NCBI GenBank assembly: GCA_003116995.1
Contig: BDSL01000009.1
Location: 558,001 to 622,000 of the forward strand
Source: Yamagishiella unicocca
Lineage: Eukaryota > Chlorophyta > Chlorophyceae > Chlamydomonadales > Volvocaceae
Reading direction: 5' to 3'
Length of the DNA stretch: 64,000 nt
In this document: in pieces, positions 34,613 to 43,607 of the stretch
Numbering within the stretch: the first letter of the stretch is position 1
Layout: each line of letters opens with the position of its first letter
Made by a program: the position numbers and the translations under genes
Notes under the pieces: model-generated
Told to the model about the DNA's origin: nothing
The model's input: the letters and a program-made list of their open reading frames with translations, nothing else
Databases searched by the model: none

Positions 34613-35728
34613 ATGGGTGAAAACGTATTTGCGCGCTGGCTTGACACGACTTTCGGGTTCCGGGGGCGACAAAACATCCTGTCCTGGGCGCTGGCCGGCG
34701 GCTTGGCGTATTACTTCATCTACCTACCAGAACAGCGTAAAGCGGCGGAGCACCAGGTATGTGCTGCGAAGGGCGAAGGGCTTCGCGCACGGTGACGCAT
34801 GCAGGCACGACGGGAAGCAGCCCCCCCCCCCGGATCGGCTCTTACCGCATGTGTTGTTTCACCGCATGTGGGGTGTCATCCGCCGGGGTTTCGCCATTGT
34901 TATCAGCGCCGTGCCTTCCAGCTTACAGTGCTCGTCACGTCGCGGTTAGGCCTACAGCTTGCTGTACGACCCGGCGGTTAGTGAGACTGAGGCAGCGTAC
35001 ACAGTAAACGCCCTCTTCCTTTCGAGGCAGGGGGCGGGGTCTTGAGGAAAGGGCGCACATCGAGGGAGAGAGGGAGCCGGGGTGGGAGGCCAGGGCAGCG
35101 GGCGGTCAAGTGCCCCGGTTGTCTCTCTCCATCGAGTGATGCGCCCTTTCTGGGGCCAGCAGCCGGTTGCTAATAAGCAGCGGGCTGCTGCTGCAACTGC
35201 TGCTGCTGGCCAATTACGGTGCAGCTTTACGCGCTGCCAACCAGGGTCTGCTCCTGCGGCTGCAGAAGCAGGAGCGGATGTCGCTGCAGGCAACCTGCGC
35301 AGCAAACCGCATGTCGGGATGAGCAGAGCGTATGCACCATGCCGCTCCCCACGTGCGGATTGCTCTTAGTCGTGCTGGTACGACATGGCCCAAGGAGCGG
35401 CCTGGGCCTCCCACTTCTCTTTCCCCCCCTCCTCAACTCCCCTCCATGCCGACCGCCACGTCTGCCTTGTGTCAGCAACTTCGGAGGCTCCCTCCAACCC
35501 GTAACCCCCCCCGCCCTGCCCAACACCTCCCCCGCCCAGATTCATTACGAGCAGAGGCGAAAGTATTACGAGGAGAAGGGCATGTGGGATGTGGATAAGG
35601 CCAAGCCCATCCCGGACAAGCAGCAGAATGGCCTGCTAGTGGGGGCGGGTCCGCAGGCGGCGCAACAGCAGCAGCCGCAGCCGGTCGTGGAGGTGGTGGA
35701 GGTGGTGAAGGTGGCGAAGGAAGGGTGA
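34613..35728 (+). CDS. Small single-pass membrane protein, unidentified
   Basis: Two exons, 34613-34756 and 35540-35728, joined in phase 0, giving 110 residues. Residues about 22-39 (NILSWALAGGLAYYFIYLP) form one membrane segment. A charged, coiled-coil-prone stretch follows (EQRKAAEHQIHYEQRRKYYEEKGMW), then a Gln- and Val-rich tail. The short positively charged N-terminus, one helix and charged tail resemble accessory subunits of mitochondrial respiratory complexes, but I do not recognise a specific family. A TGTAA at 36037-36041 lies about 310 nt after the stop. Confidence 0.75.
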
Positions 35729-36206
35729 CGCGTCCGTGGTGGGGCGTAAGGCGCGAAACTGGGGCGCGGTGTGGATGTACGGATGGCCGTACCATCGCCG
35801 TACCTGAGAATGACAAGTAAGATGTGATGTACAGGCATAGCGTTGAGGGGGTGACGGTTGGAGATTTGAGAGATGAGATATGAGTGTTGATGCAATAGCA
35901 GAGTGTTTTCGCGAACATTGCCGGATGTAGTACAGAGACTCCATGAGCGGCGGCAACTCTGTCGCGCGTCTTTTCTTTTCCTCTTACCTGGCTGGGTAGC
36001 TGTTTCTAGGTCGCGGCTGCGACAACACAGCGGCTTTGTAATCGAGCATCGAGTAGCGCAAGCGACCGTGGGTCGGCGGCATGGGATTATGCGATTTCGG
36101 TCTGCACCCACGTTGACGTTATGTTCTCATACCGTATAGTACAGATCAGGTCAGATACTTATTTCAGCGACAATGGGCAGTAGCGCCAGCGGTGGGCCGC
36201 GGTGGA

Positions 36207-36430
36207 ATGGCGATAGCCCTGCCGCATAAGTTAGCCCAGGCGCTGATGGCGATGAGCAACCGCATTGCGGGGAGCTCACAGTACCCGGCTGTGCAGCAGC
36301 TCTTCCAGCGGCTCGCGGGGGGGGTATTGATGATGTCCTGTTGGCTACACCGCAGCTGGCTGTAATGCTGGCCCTGAACATGGCTGCCGAGGTGCTGACA
36401 CTAGGCTATACGATACACGGCTGCTGCTGA
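36207..36430 (+). pseudogene. Possible frameshifted gene remnant
   Basis: From the ATG at 36207 one frame reads ALPHKLAQALMAMSNRIAG and QYPAVQQLFQRLAGG. One base out of frame, after a run of eight G at about 36317, reading continues DDVLLATPQLAVMLALNMAA to a stop at 36428. The two parts look like one amphipathic helical protein broken by a G-run indel. No family recognised. Confidence 0.3.
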
Positions 36431-36739
36431 CACTACGCTAACTCGGGAAACAGCAGGCCGTGTAGACGCCGGGCTCATACCGGCATGCCACTTGGTTATT
36501 ACACCGTCGGGATTTATGACACCGTTGGCGATGATACAAAAAGGTGGTGTGTGCAACAAACCGTGCAGCATGTCTTTTCCAAACCCAAAATCAACCAACA
36601 AACTCAACATCGATTGCCTCACTTCCTGCCGACCCGCCGAATATGCCTCCTCCTCGAGCTGCGCTCCACTCCGCGCAACCAAAGCACTGAAGGCGAGTAT
36701 GCGCGGAAAGCTCCAACCAGCAGGCCAACAGCAATGCAT
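36401..36739 (-). CDS. Hypothetical single-exon ORF, 112 residues
   Basis: ATG at 36739 to stop at 36401 on the minus strand. It contains QLEEEAYSAGRQEVRQSMLS, LLVDFGFGKDMLHGLL and PPFCIIANGVINPDGVITKW. The composition is more protein-like than surrounding shadow frames, but there is no domain and no transcript signal. It overlaps the opposite-strand remnant by 30 nt, so at most one is real. Confidence 0.25.
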   Translation of the reverse strand: MHCCWPAGWSFPRILAFSALVARSGAQLEEEAYSAGRQEVRQSMLSLLVDFGFGKDMLHGLLHTPPFCIIANGVINPDGVITKWHAGMSPASTRPAVSRVSVVSAAAVYRIA

Positions 36740-37439
36740 CTACTGTATGCAGCGAACTGCGGCAGTGGAGCGCGAGCCGGCCGCTGAAAACACTTGACCA
36801 ACTCGAAATTTTAAGAGGTACTTTCCCTATCTGCGGTGACGCAAGCAATTTGCTCCACACAAACTGTGGAAAGTCAGCTAGCGGGCCCCCAAGGCTGCGC
36901 AACACGGGCGTCAGCAGAAGCACCAGCAGCAGTAGCAATGGCCCAACACTCAGCCGATACGCCGGCGGCGCGATATGATCGTCTGGGCACAAGCCGGCCG
37001 CCGTGAAAATAAAGGTACGCAACTGACCTAGGGGCCTTATACAGCAATCTACGCAACAAGAAACGGTTTAGGAAGAGCCGTCCAGGCCGGCGCGGGGAGA
37101 AAGCCGGTCGACCGCCCCACACATCCTCTCGGCGGAGCCGACCTGCTTAAGAGCCTTGAACCCCTGGAGCCGGACTCGCCGCATACACCGGCACGGGAGC
37201 ACCGACGGAGCAGCCTAGAGGTGCTCCGCTTGACAGGACGTAAGCAAAGATTTATTTATTGGCAAAAGAGGGGCCGTTAAGAGGCGTGTTGATGACTAGA
37301 CGACGAGAAGCAACGCTGTTCTGGAGCAGCACCCCTCGAAGGCAAACAACACACTAGTGTACATACAGTTTGAGTCATGCCTGGATGCCGCCCGCTTGGA
37401 GTTAATCCAGCGGGCTGCGCGGCCGGGGCGCTCATGTGC

Positions 37440-40400
37440 TCAATGTGGCAATTGTACAACTGTCGAAGGCGCCTGGCAACCGCCGTGTAGGCGCTGGCTC
37501 ATGAATTGCTGGAAACCGCCGACAGCTAGCCGCGAATCATGCGTTCGACGGCGTCACATTGTCAAAACACAAAACCTCTCGTCGCAGAGGCTGAAAGTAC
37601 ATGTGGAATAATCGTACAAATGGGGACGAGAGGGCTCACCCTCTGGAGGATCGCGTCGCTGCGCTCCTCGTCCGTGACCCCCCGCCGCATCATGTTGTCG
37701 TGGGCGGCAAGACCGGGGCTGGGGCCCGAAGCCGAGTGGGTGGGTGCTTGCACGCCAGCAGCAGTGCCAGCCGTCCGCACAGTGCGCACAGTATCAAAAC
37801 CACCCTGCCCACCTCGTCTCTCCCCTCCCTGGATCGCTGCTAGAGTGCCGGATGCCGTTGGTACAGTTGGTCGCAACCGTAACAGGGAGCCATCTTTCCC
37901 ACGTGGACAGCAGAGCCAGTGCGCACAGAAGCCGCCTGTGACCCACGGGTCGGCAACCCGCCTGCCTTCCCGCCTGCCTTCCGACGCTCCCTCCTGGCCG
38001 CCGGGCGCCCCCTGCTGCCCCCCGCAGCGGCCAGCGGTTACCAGGGCGCCTCGTCGCGGACACACAGCGCCAGGTACCTGGTTGATTGTTGGGAGCGGTT
38101 GGGTGTTGGGAGCGGTTGTGTTGGGAGCGGTTGGGTGCTGGGAGCGGTTGGGATTGTGTAGCATGCCCGATATCCACGGTGGCGGTGCGAGCGCGACCTG
38201 GGGATGTCCGGACCGCTCCCGTCCCAGCCTTGGGTGCACGAACCCGGCAGTGCGGCTGGCGCCACGGTGCACATGGGACTGCACCTGGGACTGCATCTGG
38301 AACTGCATCTGGGACAACTTCGCAGAGACGCCCGCATGGAAGCCCTTTGCGTGTAGAGGGCCCGGTACCCCCACGCACGGCACCACCCGACCTAGCTGCG
38401 CTGCGGCCGCACAAAGAGCCCTCCGCCCTCCCCCCCACCCGCGTGCCCCGACTGACCTGTCCTCCGGCGTCTCGCCCCATGCGCACAGGCTCATGTTGGA
38501 CACCGACCGGGCGCTGCCAGCCGTGGAGGTGCCGCCGCCAAGCTCAATGCCGGCGGCCTCGGGGGCGGGGCCGCCGGTGGCGCGCGCGGCCGCCGCCGCC
38601 GCTGCCGCCGCCGCGGCCGGCGCCGACACCGGGCACGTGGGCGGTCCGCCGATGATGTGAAGCAGCTCCGCCCGGTCCACTCCGCGACCCACGCCGTACG
38701 CAAAGAGGGACACATGGCGCTGCTCGTCCGCCAGCTGCTCCGCCACTTGTCGGGCCTGGTGCCGCGGGCAGGCGGAGGCACGAGTGCCGACCGCGGTGGC
38801 AGGAGCGCATGGCAGGGGGGAGTGCGCGGGTCGGGGGTCAAGGGTCCAGCTAGGCGAGGCCCTATGCTGGGGTGGTGTGCTCCCTATGCTGGGGTGGTGT
38901 GCTCCCTATGCTGGGGTGGTGTGCTCCCTATGCTGGGGTGGTGTGCTCCCTATGCTGGGGTGGTGTGCGGCTGTCATTTCTTTTGCTGCCCGCGTCTCCG
39001 TCCTATCTAAGCCTCACCTCGTGGGCTTGGTACGAATCCACTCGGCCGTCAGTGAGCAGGATGACATGGCGCATCGCGTCCACACCCGCGTCGCGCTTGA
39101 GCAGCTGCCCCGCCTTCTGTACGGCCACGGCCACGTTGGTGCCGCCGTTCATGCGCACCTGGGGCCGGGAAGGTGGGAGGGCGGGAGGGGCGGAAGGGGC
39201 GGGCGGGGAGGGTTTGGTGCGTGAGGAGGGCGGGGGGGCGGTCCACGAGCAGTGGTGTGCTGGGCGGGCGGGCGGGCGGCGGCTTTGGGCAACGTCCACG
39301 TAAAAGGGGGAGCGCAAACCTGATCAGGCTATTCGAAGATTCAGCACACGTGCGCCGCAACGATCTCGAGTCGAACAAATGCGTACCTGAATAACCGTAT
39401 TAACCGCCGTGTATATTAATTTTGGTGCTCGCGATAATAAGCATATCGGCTGCCGAATCTAGCGTACAATTCTACGATAACAGTTTCCGTCCCCGCTATC
39501 CTCGTTGTTCAGGGAATGATAATAAAACCATAGATCTTGACGACCGGCATCAAGGGCGACGGATCAAGGGCGGTGGAAGCGCGAAGTAGTATATCCAATA
39601 CCGCGCCGCCTTTGCCGGCCTCACCGACAACATGCCGAACTGCCCCCATGGCCGAAACTCAGACAGTATCTCTCCATTACGTCGGCTTTCCTTGTGGAAT
39701 CAGCTAAATCTCGCTTGACCCAAATCAGGCATTAAATCTCGCTTGACCCAAATCAGGCATTAAACAGTGCAGCGCACAGCCGTGTCACCAAGCATGATCA
39801 CTGGCTGGTAAACCAATCCCATGGCCAAAGACGCATGCCCGAAGCCACTCGCCAGGGGCCCCACAGGTCAGTCAGTGCAGTGCAGCACAGCCATGATGGC
39901 ATGTAGCTGAGGGCTAGCGAGGCGCGCGTCCTCGCTTCCCACCCCCCCTGCCCACCATCTCGCGGGTGACCTTCCGCAGCCCCTCCAGCTCCACAGCCGC
40001 AAGCGGCGCCTCCACTCGGACGTCGTTGCTGAACTGCACCACGGCCACCTGCGGTTGTAAGGGCCCAGGAAAGCAATGCAGCCGCAGCGGTGGCGGCGGC
40101 GCAGTCACGAGCGATGGCCGGGCGCCACGGCTACAGAGGGCCGCAGAGTGAAATCGGGAAGCAGCGGTGGCCGCGACGGAAGCGGGTATAGGGGCGGAGA
40201 AAAGGCGGAAGGCCCGGCGTGAACTGGTGCTGACAGGGCGTAACGCTTTGGAGCGCAGGGTGTGCGGCTCCCGCCCTGGCCCTGGCCTGTCTCATCCCCT
40301 CATGGCGCGCTGGTGCCTTCTTTCGGGATCGTTCAATCGGGCTGACTGCCAGCGCGTGCACACAAGAAAAACCCCCGGAACTCCCCTTTTCCCCCTCCTG

Positions 40401-41973
40401 GAGCAGTATCCTAGGTACGAGAACCTAAGCCGCATGGACGGCCAAAGGAAATTGTTGCGACATGTGAACCTCGTTTTGGGCTGCACTACGGGTCGCGATA
40501 CTAGTATCCCCCCCAATCCTCTTGAGGGGGGAAAGGGATTGAGGGGGGGCTAGGACAGCCTTTAGTTTGGTCGTGCAGCGCTGCGCTGCGCTCCAGGGGG
40601 CCAGATTCAAGAACAACAAATCAGCAACGGCAATCCTACTCTCGCGGGCTCCGCATTGCTGCAGGCATACGACACGTGCCCCCAAACTTCCTAGAACGAA
40701 TAACCCAGATGGCGGTAACCGCCTGCACCATCTATTCTGGCTTCAAGCTGGACATTGCAACGACCGACCGATCCCCAACCCAGATGAGGTGCCGTCCAAC
40801 ACCTGACAACTGCAACTACAGCGGCAACTCTGCACCGTTCCAGACGCCCCCACCCCGCATCGCTCCGTTACGCGCGGCACCTGGCAATCCGGCACGCTGG
40901 CCCGCAGCTGCGTGCTGGCCTCGAGGATGAAGCCCAGCATGGCCTCGAACTCCTCTGCGATGGTGGGTGGGTAGCGCGCGGCGCGGCGCGGCGTGACGCG
41001 GGAGGCGACGCTGTGGAACGAGCCCACAGCCCGGGCAGGGTTGACGCATCCACAGAACCGAGGCAATCCGAGGCAGAATTTTTTTAATTTAAGCCCGATG
41101 CAGCAAGCGAGGCGAAGCGGACAGGCGCGAAAAGCCGGGGCGCGCACGCACCAGCGTTTACGGAGCCGCTCCCGTCGACAAGGAACACGACGCTAACTTG
41201 CTGCTCGCTTCCATGGACACGCCTTGTTAGCTTCTCGACGCTGGCCTTGAGTTCTTCCGGGCAGGGTTTGGTCCAGGGCGCGCTGGCCTTGTCGGTAGTC
41301 GCCTTGCTCCCGTATAACTGCTTGAACCCACCGGCCAAAGCTGCCGCGCGCCGTGTGAGGCCAACAGGTTCGCCCCACCTAGCTATCCAGAGAGACGTCC
41401 ACAGGGAATCGCATCCCTGCGCGTGCGGCGCGCGCGATGGGGCTGCGGCATAGCGCCCGGCTCGCTCACAAGGGCGCGCAGCAATCCGCAGATGCGACGC
41501 AAACCATATGTTTGAGCAAATACTGTTGTAATCGTGATCACAAACAGGCGCGGAGGGAGCGCAGGCTTGGCCCAAGTGGCCTCGACGCTGTGAGTGCCAC
41601 GAATGCGAGTGCGCTAACGCCCCAGCCCCAGGCTCCCGCCTTACCGGAACCCCAACAACGGGCCGGATTAATTTTCTTAAACAATTGGCGCTGAGCTACG
41701 CGCACGGGGTGAGACAGTCGGGCCCCCCTTCCGAGGTCTGCAACGACGCACCGAGAGGTTGCGAAAACGTTTAGACGCGCTCGCTAGCGAGCAGAGGTCC
41801 CTCACGCAGTCCATGCGTTGAAGCACAGCGGTGCTCAGAACGTCGTCGGGCACCGCAGCGACGTGGGAGACCATGTTGCTCGGGTCCGCACAAGTAGGGC
41901 TTTTGGAGTGGGTGTTTTCGATTAGCTTAAGGAAGGCGCTGTTGCAATCGACTGCAGCGCGTTGCTTCTTCAT
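37440..41973 (-). CDS. F-box protein with von Willebrand factor A domain
   Basis: Eight exons on the minus strand: 41973-41752, 41416-41152, 40954-40881, 40048-39956, 39158-39018, 38755-38457, 37718-37640, 37508-37440, giving 413 residues (an internal ATG at 41874 is an alternative start). An F-box lies at about residues 34-80 (VPDDVLSTAVLQRMDC, DLCSLASASKRFRNLS), continuing into the post-box CDSLWTSLW...GGFKQLYG and APWTKPCPEEL. A VWA domain follows: VSVVFLVDGSGSV with the metal site DxSxS, EEFEAMLGFILEAS, VAVVQFSNDV, MNGGTNVAVAV, VILLTDGRVDSY, SLFAYGVGRGVDRAEL. After an 11-Ala run comes a linker, then TDEERSDAILQ. F-box proteins bind Skp1 in SCF ubiquitin ligases, and VWA domains bind proteins; a substrate receptor is inferred. 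The last exon is the least certain part of the model. Confidence 0.85.
38861..38968 (+). repeat. 22-bp minisatellite, 5 copies, in F-box/VWA intron 5
   Basis: Units cctatgctggggtggtgtgc(tc) start at 38861, 38883, 38905, 38927 and 38949 and are identical. Such homogeneity suggests recent expansion. Confidence 0.95.
39705..39760 (+). repeat. 28-bp tandem duplication
   Basis: Two exact copies of taaatctcgcttgacccaaa plus tcaggcat, at 39705-39732 and 39733-39760, inside F-box/VWA intron 4. Confidence 0.95.
40508..40551. repeat. Imperfect inverted repeat in F-box/VWA intron 3
   Basis: ccccccaatcc near 40508 pairs with ggattgagggggg near 40538, separated by a short purine-rich spacer. It would form a strong hairpin in the transcript or DNA. 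Confidence 0.6.
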
Positions 41974-42080
41974 TGCAATGGACGATAAGGATATAGTAAT
42001 TCGCAGCTGATGGAGCTGAATAGTTCTGAGCAACTATCCGCTCCAGAACCTCGTACGACGAAGCTGCATGAGTGGAGTCA
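41974..42080 (-). promoter_or_regulatory. F-box/VWA side of the divergent promoter, cut by LINE insertion
   Basis: 107 bp from the F-box/VWA start codon to the end of the left target-site duplication (42070-42080). The matching right half is 47692-47806. Before insertion, start codon to start codon would have been about 222 bp. Confidence 0.6.
42070..42080. repeat. Left target-site duplication of LINE
   Basis: gagtggagtca, identical to 47681-47691 directly after the LINE tail. Confidence 0.9.
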
Positions 42081-42131
42081 GTCAGGCACATGAACTTCGT
42101 GGCAATTGTACTTTTCCCTACGCAAATCACG

Positions 42132-42272
42132 GCTCTCACAGTGCTCTCACAGTGCTCTCACAGTGCTCTCACAGTGCTCTCACAGTGCTCTCACAGTGCT
42201 CTCACAGTGCTCTCACAGTGCTCTCACAGTGCTCTCACAGTGCTCTCACAGTGCTCTCACAGTGCTCTCACA
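42132..42272 (+). repeat. 11-bp tandem array in LINE 5' leader
   Basis: Thirteen units of gctctcacagt in exact head-to-tail order (the last is partial), inside the element because the target-site duplication lies to the left. It may act as monomer-type promoter repeats. Confidence 0.95.
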
Positions 42273-42293
42273 TGATAGCGTTTGTAGTGTTTG

Positions 42294-43607
42294 ATGATAG
42301 CGCATAAAGGAACCAAACACGGACTATCGAATAGCTCGACGCCTCAATCAGCTAGGAAATCAGCACCGAAGACGCTGAAGATAGCCGGTTCGAGCAAAGG
42401 CACGGCTCCTCGCTTCGAACTGGAAGAAGTTGATTCTATTTCTGGTTCTGGTACCATGGAGGAGGCTATAGACACTCTGAAGGCGGACATGTCATCGACC
42501 TTCTCGGCGAAACTTGCGGATATGTCGTCGACCTTCTCGGCGCAATTCGCAAGCCTCAGCCGTATGTTTGACGAACGGCTGGAGAAGTTTAGCGACAGCT
42601 TAAAGAGGGAGAGCCAGCGGCTGGACGCGGAGATCCATGCCGTTCACCAACGGCTCAGCAGGTCGGTCGGCGAACCCACCGATGGCCAAGAGGCGCTCGT
42701 GGTGAAGGTCAACAACCTGTACACGATGGTACAGGACCTTACCTCAGCGATTCAGAAGCTGCAGAGGGCCTGGTCAGGGCTACAGCAAGAGGGTCCGGCC
42801 GCAGCACAGCAGCACCCCAGGCGAGCCACGCAGGCATACGAGGTGGGGCGGACAGTACCTCTCACGGAGTCGGGATCTTTGATCCTAAGCAACATTGGGC
42901 GCAATATCGCGCTGCCAGAAATTCAGCAAAAGCTGGAGGGGGTCATGGAGTATGTACAGATCCGTAGCGTAGGCATCAAGGCGGAAGAGGTGCCGTCGGG
43001 GATGAGCGCCTTCAGGAAGGCGGTCGGCGCCAGCAGCGGAGACGACAAGGCCGACACGGCAATGGAGATGGACGAGCAGGCGGGAGCAGCAGCGGCGGTA
43101 ACTCCAGGTGGAGAAGCACGGCAGGTCACCGGCACCGCAGCTCCGGCTGATGGCGCCGGGGCGGCCACAAGGGAGCAGTTCACACCGGTGCGCCGCATAA
43201 TAGTGCGGTTCACGGGTGAGGCAGAGGATGTTCAGGCTGCAAGGGCAGCCTTTATCAGCTGCGCTGTGTTCATCCGGCAGACGTTCCAGTGGGTGGTTGC
43301 CGACAACCTCACCCCCGCGGGTCGCGCCGCCCGACGTGCAGCATCGTACGACTACAAGAGGTTGCTGGACGGCGGCATGCGGCCGAAGTGGCGCAACGGC
43401 GCCCAGATCTTCGTACTGCCTCCGGGGTCACGTGTCCCCAGGCAGTACACAGAAGAGGACGTGAAGCGCTGCCCGGAGGCACCACCAGAGACGGGCGGAC
43501 GAGGAGTGAGGGGAGGCGGAGCATGGCGCAGTATGGCGGGGTCCGGTGAGGGACCCGGGAGGAATGGAGACCTGGGAGGTGCGCGTAACGGCGACGCACG
43601 AATCTAA
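42294..43607 (+). CDS. LINE ORF1 protein (coiled-coil, nucleic-acid-binding type)
   Basis: 437 residues from the ATG at 42294. The first 40 residues are Ser/Lys-rich. A coiled coil spans about residues 55-165 (EEAIDTLKADMSSTFSAKLA, repeated motif MSSTFSA, then RLEKFSDSLKRESQRLDAEI). An Ala/Gln-rich linker follows, and a C-terminal globular part has LRI-like strands (RRIIVRFTGEAEDVQ) and DNLTPAGRAARRAASYDYKR, then WRNGAQIFVLPPG. The DxLTPxxRxxR-type segment resembles the C-terminal domain of L1 ORF1p-like RNA-binding chaperones. Such proteins coat LINE RNA. Its stop codon overlaps the ORF2 start by one base (TAATG). Confidence 0.88.
   Translation: MIAHKGTKHGLSNSSTPQSARKSAPKTLKIAGSSKGTAPRFELEEVDSISGSGTMEEAIDTLKADMSSTFSAKLADMSSTFSAQFASLSRMFDERLEKFSDSLKRESQRLDAEIHAVHQRLSRSVGEPTDGQEALVVKVNNLYTMVQDLTSAIQKLQRAWSGLQQEGPAAAQQHPRRATQAYEVGRTVPLTESGSLILSNIGRNIALPEIQQKLEGVMEYVQIRSVGIKAEEVPSGMSAFRKAVGASSGDDKADTAMEMDEQAGAAAAVTPGGEARQVTGTAAPADGAGAATREQFTPVRRIIVRFTGEAEDVQAARAAFISCAVFIRQTFQWVVADNLTPAGRAARRAASYDYKRLLDGGMRPKWRNGAQIFVLPPGSRVPRQYTEEDVKRCPEAPPETGGRGVRGGGAWRSMAGSGEGPGRNGDLGGARNGDARI

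Larger units (their letters stand above)
35729..37439. other. Gap between small membrane-protein gene and F-box/VWA gene
   Basis: 1.7 kb between convergent genes. It includes the 3' UTR of the small gene, a possible frameshifted coding remnant at 36207-36430 (+), and an open minus-strand frame at 36401-36739 with an ATG start. The right part (37230-37439) should be the 3' UTR of the F-box/VWA gene. Confidence 0.45.

Noticed and set aside
42921..43213. Minus-strand frames inside LINE ORF1
   Set aside because: Shadows of the plus-strand coding sequence.
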